From Xenopus tropicalis (Eukaryota; Chordata; Amphibia; Anura; Pipidae): DNA of 64,000 nucleotides. Positions within the stretch are counted from its first letter, which is position 1, and each line of letters begins with the position of its first letter. The position numbers and the translations under genes are program-made. The stretch is taken from assembly GCF_000004195.4 (NCBI RefSeq), contig NC_030680.2, positions 151,730,975 through 151,794,974 of the forward strand. The letters are read 5' to 3'. The notes beneath the pieces were generated by a model. It was not told the DNA's origin and did no database searches. It saw only the letters and a list, made by a program, of their open reading frames with translations. Below, piece by piece: positions 46,815-58,970 of the stretch.

Positions 46815-49018
46815 TCCACTGGGGAATGTTATCGGGACCTTAGATTGTAAGCTCACTGGGGCAGGGACTGATGGGAATGTGATAGGGATCTTAGATTGTA
46901 AGCTCAGTGGGGCAGGGACTGATGGGAATGTGATAGGGACCTTAGATTGTAAGCTCACTGGGGCAGGGGCTGATGGGAATGGGATAGGGACCTTAGATTG
47001 TAAGCTCACTGGGGCTGATGGGAATGGGATAGGGACCTTAGATTGTAAGCTCACTGGGGCAGGGACTGATGGGAATGAGATAGGGACCTTAGATTGTAAG
47101 CTCACTGGGGCAGGGGCTGATGGGAATGGGATAGGGACCTTAGATTGTAAGCTCACTGGGGCAGGGGCTGATGGGAATGGGATAGGGACCTTAGATTGTA
47201 AGCTCACTGGGGCAGGGACTTATGGGAATGTGATAGGGATCTTAGATTGTAAGCTCACTGGGACAGGGGCTGATGGGAATGTGATAGAGACCTTAGATTG
47301 TAAGCTCACTGGGGCAGGGACTGATGGGAATGGGATAGGGACCTTAGATTGTAAGCTCACTGGGGCAGGGGTTGATGGGAATGTGATAGGGACCTTAGAT
47401 TGTAAGCTCACTGGGACAGGGACTGATGGGAATGGGATAGGGACCTTAGATTGTAAGCTCACTGGGGCAGGGACTGATGGGAATGGGATAGGGGCCTTAG
47501 ATTGTAAGCTCACTGGGCAGGGACTGATGGGAATGGGATAGGGACCTTAGATTGTAAGCTCACTGGGGCAGGGACTGATGGGAATGGGATAGGGACCTTA
47601 GATTGTAAGCTCACTGGGGCAGGGACTGATGGGAATGGGATAGGGGCCTTAGATTGTAAGCTCACTGGGGCAGGGACTGATGGGAATGGGATAGGGACCT
47701 TAGATTGTAACCTCACTGGGGCAGGGGCTGATTGGAATGGGATAGGGACCTTAGATTGTAAGCTCACTGGGGCAGGGGCTGATGGGAATGGGATAGGGAC
47801 CTTAGATTGTAAGATCACTGGGGCAGGGACTGATGGGAATGGGATAGGGACCTTAGATTGTAAGATCACTGGGGCAGGGGCTGATGGGAATGGGATAGGG
47901 ACCTTAGATTGTAACCTCACTGGGGCAGGGGCTGATGGGAATGGGATAGGGACCTTAGATTGTAAGATCACTGGGGCAGGGACTGATGGGAATGGGATAG
48001 GGACCTTAGATTGTAAGATCACTGGGGCAGGGACTGATGGGAATGGGATAGGGACCTTAGATTGTAAGCTCACTGGGGCAGGGACTGGTGGGAATGTGAT
48101 AGGGACCTTAGATTGTAAGCTCACTGGGGCAGGGACTGGTGGGAATGGGATAGGGGCCTTAGATTGTAAGCTCACTGGGGCAGGGACTGATGGGAATGGG
48201 ATAGGGACCTTAGATTGTAAGCTCACTGGGGCAGGGACTGATGGGAATGGGATAGGGGCCTTAGATTGTAAGCTCACTGGGGCAGGGACTGATGGGAATG
48301 GGATAGGGACCTTAGATTGTAAGCTCACTGGGGCAGGGGCTGATGGGAATGGGATAGGGACCTTAGATTGTAAGCTCACTGGGGCAGGGACTGATGGGAA
48401 TGGGATAGGGACCTTAGATTGTAAGCTCACTGGGGCAGGGGCTGATGGGAATGGGATAGGGACCTTAGATTGTAAGCTCACTGGGGCAGGGACTGGTGGG
48501 AATGTGATAGGGACCTTAGATTGTAAGCTCACTGGGGCAGGGGCTGATGGGAATGGGATAGGGGCCTTAGATTGTAAGCTCACTGGGGCAGGGACTGATG
48601 GGAATGGGATAGGGACCTTAGATTGTAAGCTCACTGGGGCAGGGGCTGGTGGGAATGTGATAGGGACCTTAGATTGTAAGCTCACTGGGGCAGGGGCTGA
48701 TGGGAATGGGATAGGGACCTCAGATTGTAAGCTCACTGGGGCAGGGGCTGATGGGAATGGGATAGGGACCTTAGATTGTAAGCTCACTGGGGCAGGGACT
48801 GGTGGGAATGGGATAGGGACCTTAGAGTGTAAGCTCACTGGGGCAGGGACTGATGGGAATGTGATAGGGACCTTAGACTGTAAGCTCACTGGGGCAGGGA
48901 CTGGTGGGAATGTGATAGGGACCTTAGATTGTAAGCTCACTGGGGCAGGGACTGGTGGGAATGCTGTATAAACTCTGTACAGCGCTGCAGGATATGTCGG
49001 CGCTATATAAATAGAGAA
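46815..49018. repeat. 51-bp minisatellite inside a retroelement tail (inverted relative to 6.3 kb)
   Basis: About 42 units of GATGGGAATGGGATAGGGAC, CTTAGATTGTAAGCTCACTG, GGGCAGGGACT. The array ends in CTCTGTACAGCGCTGCAGGA and GGCGCTATATAAATA (48973-49012), the 3' end of an L2/CR1-like element, so the repeat arose inside that element. The unit is the reverse complement of the array at 6262-7262. Frames are artefacts. Confidence 0.94.
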
Positions 49019-50005
49019 TACAGATTCTGTTTCTTGGCCCTTTTGCCTAACAAAGATCCGACTCTCGATGCTCCATGTATTGATGGGTTCCAGCTTTTCC
49101 TACCCCCCCCCCCCCGTGTCTCCCTGCCCGACGTGATACTCAAGCGCTTTGGACCCCGCGCCCCCGAACATTTCCCTGCCCCAAACCCAAGCTGATGTTG
49201 CAAGAAAATAAAAAAAACCCTAAAACGATTTGGTTGCGGGGCAAACCCAGCCGGGGTAATTTGAGTTTATCTGTATGGAATTACTTAGCGACATCCATGG
49301 ATCATTCCATGTGGGAAGGAATATTTATCTTCGGGACGGCGAAATCATTCGCAGAACTTTGCTAAACGCAAAGTAAATATTTTACTGGCAAATTATGAAA
49401 CATCATAAAGCGCCGTCAATATAAACAGCGCGACGTGGAAACTGCCCCTGATTGGGGCAACAGCATTCCGGCCAGATGTCCCCGCTGGAAAGCCGATACC
49501 TCTGTGGGAGCCATTAGCAGCCATGTTAGTTAATGTCATATTAATTAGCAGTCATTATAGTCCAATCGTTTCCCGGCGGCTCCGATGGCAACCATTACAT
49601 TCCCTAAACGCGCACGACTTTCAAACAAATAAGCAGCGAGTCGGACTGATCAAACGCCGGTCCAAAGAACACATCGTAGCGTCTCACCACAAGTATGTGC
49701 TGCGGTTTTGGAACCGTTGGGAAGAGCTGTGACCCACTGGAAGGGTTGAAGGTTCAGCACCAGTCACGTTGGACTGGAATGCAATTGCTTTACTGCTCTC
49801 GTACTGGGGGCACTGGGGGGGCCCGTATCCTGTTTATAAGGATCCTTCCTCTTCCATTTGTTTTGCCTGCATTGGAAATGAAACTGGTAGTGTAGGCAGA
49901 ATATACATATATTGCAGTAGGAGCTGCCATACTGCTTGCCTCTTCTGCAACCTTCATCATAGATACAGTGTATAACCAGAAGTATCCGGATCCCTGCCCT
50001 CCCCA
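49019..50005. other. non-repetitive island; candidate regulatory block
   Basis: The part at 49240-49700 is free of repeats, has preserved CpGs and homeodomain-like sites (GTTAGTTAATGTCATATTAA, CAATTAGCAG-like). No coding exon was recognised. Possible enhancer upstream of barx1. Confidence 0.3.
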
Positions 50006-50009
50006 ATAT

Positions 50010-50672
50010 CTTATTTGTGCCCCTGGGTACCCCTGGAACTATAGCAGGGTGACTGTTACCCCAATGTTTCTATATATCTGTAACCTTGTTATGGGCTAAG
50101 GGGGCCCAGCCTGAAGGCCAGTTAGGGGGGGATTTGGGGTGAGTGCTTATTTGTGCCCTGGGTACCCCTGGAACTATAGCAGGGTGACTGTTACCCCAAT
50201 GTTTCTATATATCTGTAACCTTGTTATGGGCTAAGGGGGCCCAGCCTGAAGGCCAGTTAGGGGGGGGATTTGGGGTGAGTGCTTATTTGTGCCCTGGGTA
50301 CCCCTGGAACTATAGCGGGGTGACTGTTACCCCAATGTTTCTATATATCTGTAACCTTGTTATGGGCTAAGGGGGCCCAGCCTGAAGGCCAGTTAGGGGG
50401 GGATTTGGGGTGAGTGCTTATTTGTGCCCTGGGTACCCCTGGAACTATAGCAGGGTGACTGTTACCCCAATGTTTCTATATATCTGTAACCTTGTTATGG
50501 GCTAAGGGGACCCAGCCTGAAGGCCAGTTAGGGGGGATTTGGGGTGAGTGCTTATTTGTGCCCTGGGTACCCCTGGAACTATAGCGGGGTGACTGTTACC
50601 CCAATGTTTCTATATATCTGTAACCTTGTTATGGGCTAAGGGGGCCCAGCCTGAAGGCCAGTTAGGGGGGAG
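50010..50672. repeat. 135-bp tandem repeat, ~5 copies
   Basis: CTTATTTGTGCCCTGGGTAC, CCCTGGAACTATAGCRGGGT, CCCAATGTTTCTATATATCT and CCAGCCTGAAGGCCAGTTAG in each 135-136-bp unit. Confidence 0.95.
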
Positions 50673-51093
50673 ACCCATATGAGACAGAGGACTGTCCTGT
50701 GGATACATACACATACAGGTCGGCTTATTTCGTGACCCCATGGGGCAATAGAACAATCAGATCACATTAACAGTATTCAGACCATTGGGGCTACGCGCCA
50801 CATTAATGAGCCAATGTGCTTCTCACCCAATTTTCAGCCAAATATCAGTCAGACCCATCTTAGGGCCCCACACACGAGCCAATCAGCTGCTGACTCTGTG
50901 CATTGGCAGTTACCCACCTGTGTTTTGCTGCCTTTAGTTATGGCCTTTCTGTTTATAATAAAACAAATAGAACAAAATAGGGAATTTTCAATTAAACCCT
51001 CAGACTTGTTGAACTACATATATGTTTGATATAGATGAGTTGGGGGGGTGGCCAAATAAGGGGGCCCATACAATACATTTGTAGGTGCAAAAT
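50673..51093. other. non-repetitive interval
   Basis: No feature was recognised. Confidence 0.4.
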
Positions 51094-52037
51094 TAATGCT
51101 GGGAAGTTGTGGGACCCCCCCTGAATCAGTGGTACTGGCAGATACATTAGATAGGTACAAGGAAGGGGAGTTACAGGGGGGCTGGGAAGTTGTGGGACCC
51201 CCCCCCCTGAATCAGTGGTACTGGCAGATACATTAGATAGGTACAAGGAAGGGGAGTTACAGGGGGGGCTGGGAAGTTGTGGGATCCCCCCCCTGAATCA
51301 GTGGTACTGGCAGATACATTAGATAGGTACAAGGAAGGGGAGTTACAGGGGGGCTGGGAAGTTGTGGGATCCCCCCCCCCTGAATCAGTGGTACTGGCAG
51401 ATACATTAGATAGGTACAAGGAAGGGGAGTTACAGGGGGGCTGGGAAGTTGTGGGATCCCCCCCCCCCCTGAATCAGTGGTACTGGCAGATACATTAGAT
51501 AGGTACAAGGAAGGGGAGTTACAGGGGGGCTGGGAAGTTGTGGGATCCCCCCCCCTGAATCAGTGGTACTGGCAGATACATTAGATAGGTACAAGGAAGG
51601 GGAGTTACAGGGGGGCTGGGAAGTTGTGGGATCCCCCCCCCCCCCCTGAATCAGTGGTACTGGCAGATACATTAGATAGGTACAAGGAAGGGGAGTTACA
51701 GGGGGGGCTGGGAAGTTGTGGGATCCCCCCCTGAATCAGTGGTACTGGCAGATACATTAGATAGGTACAAGGAAGGGGAGTTACAGGGGGGCTGGGAAGT
51801 TGTGGGATCCCCCCCCCTGAATCAGTGGTACTGGCAGATACATTAGATAGGTACAAGGAAGGGGAGTTACAGGGGGGGCTGGGAAGTTCTGGGATCCCCC
51901 CCCCCCTGAATCAGTGGTACTGGCAGATACATTAGATAGGTACAAGGAAGGGGGGTTACAGGGGGGGCTGGGAAGTTGTGGGATCCCCCCCCCTGAATCA
52001 GTGGTACTGGCAGATACATTAGATAGGTACAAGGAAG
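51094..52037. repeat. ~87-bp minisatellite, ~11 copies
   Basis: GCTGGGAAGTTGTGGGATCC, a C-run of 5-14, TGAATCAGTGGTACTGGCAG, ATACATTAGATAGGTACAAG and GAAGGGGAGTTACAGGGGG. The C-run is the length-variable part. Confidence 0.95.
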
Positions 52038-52770
52038 GGCCGGATGCCTATTCAGTAGGAAGCCAAAGCTTCTGATGTCGCCCAACTAAAAATAAATTGG
52101 GATTTATATGGGTGACAGTTTTAACTTGATGGAGATACTTGGTCTTTTTTCACCCTAAGCTACTGTAATCTAAATACGTTACACAGCCGTCCAATGCTGC
52201 ATTGTTCCCAAATCCGCTCCACCTCGGAGTCAGACATTTGCGCTGACATTTCCCATTACCGCGCCCAACCTCCGAGCGAAACGATTCGGCTTGAAGTCCA
52301 ACGCCGGCGAGAACCTCTGTGGCATCAGTTCAAGGAAAATGAATTTTGTGCCTGGGAATATTGTTTGTAAACATGACAATCAGCGCCAGCGAGGCATCTA
52401 ACTGCTTACTTTAATATCCCCCCGAATGAATTTCATTTCTGCCCCCCCCAGCCGCCTCCTGCCATGTTTTCTATTTACCGTACGAAATATCGCTATAAAC
52501 TCCCCGCCGGCAATATGTTTCCCATTCCAGGGCAATTTGAGGGACGAAAATAAAGTTTTACATTTAATGAAAGAATTGGCTCTTAAGAGATTCCATACTG
52601 CGCTGTTTCTTTCCATAGGAAAAGGGAAATTGGAACCATCTCGGAGATTCTGAAATGGAATTAGATGGAATTGGATTCATGGTAACAGTGTGTCTATTTC
52701 ACTTGCACCCCCCCCCCCCCGGGATACAGGGCTCGGAAATGCAGGGTTGCTATCTTTTGTACATATAGAG
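52038..52770. other. non-repetitive island; candidate regulatory block
   Basis: 52180-52690 is free of repeats and CpG-containing (CCGCGCCCAACCTCCGAGCG, GAAACGATTCGGC). An open frame here has no domain. Possible upstream element; conservation unknown. Confidence 0.3.
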
Positions 52771-53220
52771 GTATGGGATCCCTTATCCAGAAACACGGAA
52801 TGTAATAATAAAACAGTACCTGTACTTGATCCCAACTAAGATATAATTACCCCTTATTGGGGCAGAACAGCCCTATTGGGTTTATTTAATGGTTAAATGA
52901 TTCCCTTTTCTCTGTAATAATAAAACAGTACCTGTACTTGATCCCAACTAAGATATAATTACCCCTTATTGGGGCAGAACAGCCCTATTGGGTTTATTTA
53001 ATGGTTAAATGATTCCCTTTTCTCTGTAATAATAAAACAGTACCTGTACTTGATCCCAACTAAGATATAATTACCCCTTATTGGGGCAGAACAGCCCTAT
53101 TGGGTTTATTTCATGCTTCAATGATTATTAGCAGACTTAAGTTATGGAGATCCAAACTATGGAAAGACCCCTTATCCGGAAAACTCCAGGTCCCGAGCAT
53201 TCTTGATAATAGGTCCCATA
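52771..53220. mobile_element. MITE with internal 112-bp array, reverse orientation
   Basis: GTATGGGATCCCTTATCCAG to GATAATAGGTCCCATA, with about three copies of the 112-bp interior segment in the same orientation as 29983-30743. The left interior is deleted (CACGGAATGTAATAATAAAA junction). Confidence 0.85.
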
Positions 53221-53774
53221 GAGATAAGTAGAGCTAGTAAAGGTGCAGTTGTTGCCCCACTGGCACATCAGTTGCACCCATTGCCCCGCAATGTTCTCAG
53301 TTTGTGCTTCATTCAATGGGTGCTAGGGAAGGAACCCTGTATTTTGGCTAGCCCCTCCCACCTAGGGTATTAATACGGCCTTTAGGTTAGGGGTAGGGAG
53401 TGACCACTTGGGGGCAGAGAAATGGGCAGGCTTGGGAGGGGAATGCAGGGTTAGAAGAGGGGTGCTGCCCCAGGGGCCCCCCACCACCCCTTCAAGGGCC
53501 CCCACCACCCATTCCAGGCCCTCCTGCCAAAAAATCTGCAAAGGGGTCCAGCGTTCACAATGGTGGCAACCCAACCCTGTAGGCAACTGCCCCCACCCCG
53601 CTTGTATCCCCTGCTCCCCACCTTCTGCTGCCCACTTTCCTTTAGGTAGGAGAGCAGCTGGGGGGGTACTATAGTCTCTAATTGATAAAGCCCCCCCTGT
53701 CCCCCCAGCAACCGTCGGGTCTGCTTTCCATATAGATACGCCCCTGGCACAAGTGCTTTGTGCATTAACGCTAA
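53221..53774. other. non-repetitive interval
   Basis: No gene was recognised. The frames on both strands lack domains and splice support. Confidence 0.4.
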
Positions 53775-54055
53775 GGGGCAGATTCATGAAATCACGAGTT
53801 CGAATCCCGAATGGGATAAATTCCGATTGGATACGAACATTTCTGAAGATCGCAAATATCACGAAAATGCTTACGACAAAATCGTATTAGTCACGATAAT
53901 ATCGTATTAGCGATCCAAAAGTCACAAAATTTTCGTACCGAACGATCGTAAACAGCGGGAAAACCGTTCTGATTTTTGTACGAAAAAGTTGCGCGGGCGC
54001 CGAAAAATTAGGTGATAATACGCTCGGAGCGTCAGTGTCTTAGTAAATCTGCCCT
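53775..54055. mobile_element. MITE with GGGGCAGATTCA / TAAATCTGCCC ends
   Basis: Imperfect inverted ends enclose about 280 bp, rich in ATCGTATTAGTCACGATAAT-like palindromic CGAT words. Similar ends occur at 3004-3220. Confidence 0.65.
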
Positions 54056-55076
54056 TAAGGGTTACACTTTTGTACTTCAGCCCTGGGTCTGTGCATATGA
54101 GCCCCATAGGCGCCATTTTGTTTCCCGTTGCCAGTAAAGAATGAGGGTATAGATTACTGTAGTCGCAAAACATTCCTTATCTGTACGGCACACAAGGGTG
54201 TTGCCATACTGCTTCCCTCCATGCAGCGTCTTTGCTCCCTTCCTGTTGCCCATACATACCCGGGGCAATTATATATGTTGAATATGAAGGAAAGTGTTGT
54301 TGGCCTGATCCAGTTTTTATATTGGGATGATTTGGTAGCTTTAATTATAATTGAGTAGTGATGGTGCCTGTATCTCCGCACCCCATCATTCCTCATTAGG
54401 GTGTATATACAGCGCATTTCCCACGTGCCCCAACATATTGCAGAACTGGGCTCGAGCAGACGGAGCAGGAGGGGTTCCAAGTCCGGGGAGACAGAAGGCA
54501 TTGTGTGCCGGCATCTCTGCTTTCCTTCAATTAATGGCACAATGAGAGGCGAGAAAGCACCGGCTCCAAATGTAAACTGCAAACTGAGGGGAAAGCAAAA
54601 TCCTCCAAATGTCCTGAATGTGCTGAATGTTGGCAGCGGCGGGCAGAGCGGGAAGGTGTTTGCCTTGGCACCCCCTCGCCCAACAGCTGGCGCCCAGCAC
54701 AGACCTACCTTTGTGCGCGGCCAAGTGATTAGCCCCGGTGCAAACGAGCGGCCGGGGAGCGGAATTTCTGGGATTAGGTGGCAATTGCTATGCAGCCGCC
54801 GCGCCGGCAGGTAACCTGCATCCTGATTAATCAGGGGGTGATGAGCATTAAATAAACATTTATACCCTCCGATCGGGAGGTGCCGGAAACCCTGTGAATT
54901 CTGATACGTCAGGAAGGAAACGGGGATCGAATATCCAGAAATCAGTGGCCCCCACTTTGGCCCGTTATATACACATATTGTGAGTAATGTGCAGCCGCTA
55001 GTGTTCCAGCAGCTCTAATGGGCAGGAGAATTCTATTAATGGAGATTTACTGAGAAAAACATTCTGTGTCGTCCTT
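54056..55076. other. non-repetitive island; candidate regulatory block
   Basis: About 1 kb without tandem repeats. 54600-54960 holds CpG-rich text and a CCTGATTAATCAGG palindrome (54820-54833). No coding exon was recognised. Confidence 0.3.
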
Positions 55077-55813
55077 CCAAACACTGGGCCCGAGGTAAAG
55101 GGGATATAAACCCAAACACTGGGCCCGAGGTAAAGGGGATATAAACCCAAACACTGGGCCCGAGGTAAAGGGGATATAAACCCAAACACTGGGCCCGAGG
55201 TAAAGGGGATATAAACCCAAACACTGGGCCCGAGGTAAAGGGGATATAAACCCAAACACTGGGCCCGAGGTAAAGGGGATATAAACCCAAACACTGGGCC
55301 CGAGGTAAAGGGGATATAAACCCAAACACTGGGCCCGAGGTAAAGGGGATATAAACCCAAACACTGGGCCCGAGGTAAAGGGGATATAAACCCAAACACT
55401 GGGCCCGAGGTAAAGGGGATATAAACCCAAACACTGGGCCCGAGGTAAAGGGGATATAAACCCAAACACTGGGCCCGAGGTAAAGGGGATATAAACCCAA
55501 ACACTGGGCCCGAGGTAAAGGGGATATAAACCCAAACACTGGGCCCGAGGTAAAGGGGATATAAACCCAAACACTGGGCCCGAGGTAAAGGGGATATAAA
55601 CCCAAACACTGGGCCCGAGATAAAGGGGATATAAACCCAAACACTGGGCCCGAGGTAAAGGGGATATAAACCCAAACACTGGGCCCGAGGTAAAGGGGAT
55701 ATAAACCCAAACACTGGGCCCGAGGTAAAGGGGATATAAACCCAAACACTGGGCCCGAGGTAAAGGGGATATAAACCCAAACACTGGGCCCGAGGTAAAG
55801 GGGATATAAACCC
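55077..55813. repeat. 35-bp minisatellite, 21 almost identical copies
   Basis: The unit CAAACACTGGGCCCGAGGTA, AAGGGGATATAAACC repeats exactly every 35 bp. Only one substitution (GAGATAAAG at about 55618) is visible across the array. All three minus-strand frames stay open; they are artefacts. Confidence 0.97.
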
Positions 55814-55889
55814 TGCACAAACCGGTTCCACTGCACCCTGCCCAGTTATGTAAAGAGAATGACCAAAAACTAAATTACAGACAGAAATG

Positions 55890-56345
55890 ATGTTAACTAG
55901 CAGGTCTGGGGTTAATGCAGAGCTCATTATTTATTTTATGCAGTAATATCACTGGCAGGTCAAGAGTTAATGCAGTGACCTTACTGGCAAGTGTGAGGTT
56001 TATTTAGTGCTCTGGATCAATTTTGTGCTGGGATCTTACTGGCATGTTTAGGGTTAATAAAGTGATCTGAATCTATTCCTTACTCTGAAGTCCATTTTCT
56101 GCAGTTACCGTATTGGGATCTTGGGATAATGCAGCGCTCAGAATCCACTTTCTTTTTGTGACTTTAGTAGCATTTCTGGGGTAATGCTCAGAATCTGTTT
56201 TGTGTCATGATCTTACTGGCTTGTCTGGGGTTAATGTAAAGCTCAGAATCCACTTTCTATTGTGACTTTAGTAGAATTTCTGGGGTTAATGCAGTGCTCA
56301 GAATCCATTTTCTGCAGTGATCTTACTGGCAGTGCCGAAGTTGGA
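55890..56345. repeat. degenerate ~60-bp tandem repeat
   Basis: About seven diverged copies of GGGGTTAATGCAGTGCTCAG, AATCCATTTTCTGCAGTGAT and CTTACTGGCA. It is much older than its neighbour at 55077-55813. Confidence 0.8.
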
Positions 56346-57027
56346 GTGGCCTTACAAATTACGCTTGTCACCTCAAAGACATACAGGGGGCAATTACTCA
56401 GCATAAGATACACATTGGGGTTTAATTGTAAGTATTTGGGGTCTGGATGAGGGGGGATTTCCCTGCTACAATAATACCATGGGAAATCTATTTGTAAAAC
56501 TGTAACAGTTTCTGTTGGTCGGGCCGTTGGCGCAGCGCTGATCCCTCCCCTTTGTTTTCCCGTCCCCGTGGGGCGCGGCCCCTACGTTTCCCCCCAGAAT
56601 ATCCCAGTCCCCCCATTATATCTCCCCCTCCTGTCAGGAACGAGCGCCGTGACTTTTCAGCGCTATAAATATGCCCGACACAGATTGGAGAAACGTCTCT
56701 CAAATCAAACTAGGAAATTAATTTTTCGGAAGGAAACGTTATTGCGGGGCTGTGTGTGTTGGCAGCGCGCTCTAACGCACGGGGATAAATCAGGATAAAC
56801 TATTAGAGCGGCGCATGAAATCATTCAAGTGCGGTTTCTGCATCATAAACCCCGGCTGGAAGCGCCGTCCCCCACTTGGGAGCTGTATGAAGGCGCCGCC
56901 GTGGGCTTTTCCATCTGATGGAGGTGTGAGATTCTCCCTCGCCTGAAACCCACGTTATTTGCTTCCAATAAATTACAGGCGAAGCCATAAATCCGCTCGG
57001 ACCCTCCGTGTGATGCGTTATCGGCGC
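56346..57027. other. non-repetitive island; candidate regulatory block
   Basis: 56640-57010 is repeat-free, with many CpGs and AT-rich motifs (GGAAATTAATTTTTCGG, AATCAGGATAAACTATTAG). No exon was recognised. Confidence 0.3.
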
Positions 57028-58290
57028 GGGTCTCCCCGCAGGTCCTGCCGGCTGTCTCCCTCAGTCGGGTTATTAACGGCGCGGGTCTCCCCACAGGTCC
57101 TGCCGGCTGTCTCCCTCAGTCGGGTTATTAACGGCGCAGGTCTCCCCACAGGTCCTGCCGGCTGTCTCCCTCAGTCAGGTTATTAACGGCGCGGGTCTCC
57201 CTGCAGGTCCTGCCGGCTGTCTCCCTCAGTCAGGTTATTAACGGCGCGGGTCTCCCCGCAGGTCCTGCCGGCTGTCTCCAGCAGTTGGGTTATTAACGGC
57301 GCGGGTCTCCCCGCAGGTCCTGCCGGCTGTCTCCCTCAGTCGGGTTATTAACGGCGCGGGTCTCCCTGCAGGTCCTGCCGGCTGTCTCCCTCAGTCAGGT
57401 TATTAACGGCGCAGGTCTCCCCGCAGGTCCTGCCGGCTGTCTCCCTCAGTCGGGTTATTAACAGCGCGGGTCTCCCCACAGGTCCTGCCGGCTGTCTCCA
57501 GCAGTTGGGTTATTAACAGCGCGGGTCTCCCTGCAGGTCCTGCCGGCTGTCTCCCTCAGTCAGGTTATTAACGGCGCGGGTCTCCCCGCAGGTCCTGCCG
57601 GCTGTCTCCAGCAGTTGGGTTATTAACGGCGCGGGTCTCCCCGCAGGTCCTGCCGGCTGTCTCCCTCAGTCGGGTTATTAACGGCGCGGGTCTCCCCGCA
57701 GGTCCTGCCGGCTGTCTCCCTCAGTCGGGTTATTAACGGCGCTGGTCTCCCCGCAGGTCCTGCCGGCTGTCTCCAGCAGTTGGGTTATTAACGGCGCGGG
57801 TCTCCCCGCAGGTCCTGCCGGCTGTCTCCCTCAGTCGGGTTATTAACGGCGCGGGTCTCCCCGCAGGCCCTGCCGGCTGTCTCCCTCAGTCGGGTTATTA
57901 ACGGCGCGGGTCTCCCCGCAGGTCCTGCCGGCTGTCTCCCTCAGTCGGGTTATTAACGGCGCGGGTCTCCCCGCAGGTCCTGCCGGCTGTCTCCCTCAGT
58001 CGGGTTATTAACGGCGCGGGTCTCCCCACAGGTCCTGCCGGCTGTCTCCCTCAGTCGGGTTATTAACGGCGCGGGTCTCCCCGCAGGTCCTGCCGGCTGT
58101 CTCCCTCAGTCGGGTTATTAACGGCGCGGGTCTCCCCGCAGGTCCTGCCGGCTGTCTCCCTCAGTCGGGTTATTAACGGCGTGGGTCTCCCCGCAGGTCC
58201 TGCCGGCTGTCTCCCTCAGTCGGGTTATTAACGGCGCGGGTCTCCCCGCAGGTCCTGCCGGCTGTCTCCCTCAGTCGGGTTATTAACGGT
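57028..58290. repeat. 55-bp CpG-rich minisatellite, 23 copies
   Basis: The unit GGTCTCCCCGCAGGTCCTGC, CGGCTGTCTCCCTCAGTCGG, GTTATTAACGGCGCG has about seven CpGs. A minor variant has CAGCAGTTGGG. The period is constant. Confidence 0.97.
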
Positions 58291-58970
58291 AATTAAGTTG
58301 GGACGCAGCAAATCCAGGGTTTGGTTTGGGATTCGGCCTTTTTCTGCAGGATTGGGATTCGGGCAGATCCTACGCTCCTGGGGCAAAATGAATCCGAATT
58401 AGTGACGAGCCGGGGGCCGATGGACTCTGCACTAATAACATTATTGCTACAATGAGCCTAATGGGAGGAAACCCAATGTCTACCCTAATCAGAAATGGGG
58501 CAAGTTGGCCGGTGCCAAAGGCAACCTACCCAGCAGGCAGGAGAGGTATGTGCCTATTGCCCCCAACATTGCACCCTATTCTGCCCACCACTAGTCACAG
58601 TCCCAGCCCCAATGGCCACATTCCATTACTCCTGAACAGCCTTTGTGCCCTTCCCATGTGACTCACTGGGGTATAAAGGTAAGGGGAGGGGAAGGGGCAT
58701 CTATAGTCTCATGAGTTGGACCCTCGCGTGTCTATGGGGGCTGCTTTGGGCTCAGACGTGCGTGAGTGTGGTTACCCATAGCAACCAATCAGACATTAGC
58801 TTGCAGTAGTCTGACTTGTATTAAGCTGATCAAAGGAAACTCTTGATTGGCTGCTACAGGATAATGCACATGTGACCTTTTGCATCTGCATTAGATAATC
58901 AGCTCTGTAGGCAAAAGCAATGAGGGGGCATTTCTGCAACATTCATACCTCACATTATGGCCTAGCCCAG
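58291..58970. other. non-repetitive interval
   Basis: No gene or mobile element was recognised. Confidence 0.4.

Noticed and set aside
53799..53812. GAGTTCGAATCCCG looks like a tRNA B box
   Set aside because: No A box or cloverleaf around it. It lies inside a MITE with inverted ends.
54998..55927. Three overlapping ~260-310-codon minus-strand frames
   Set aside because: 35-bp perfect repeat cycles the same peptides through all frames.
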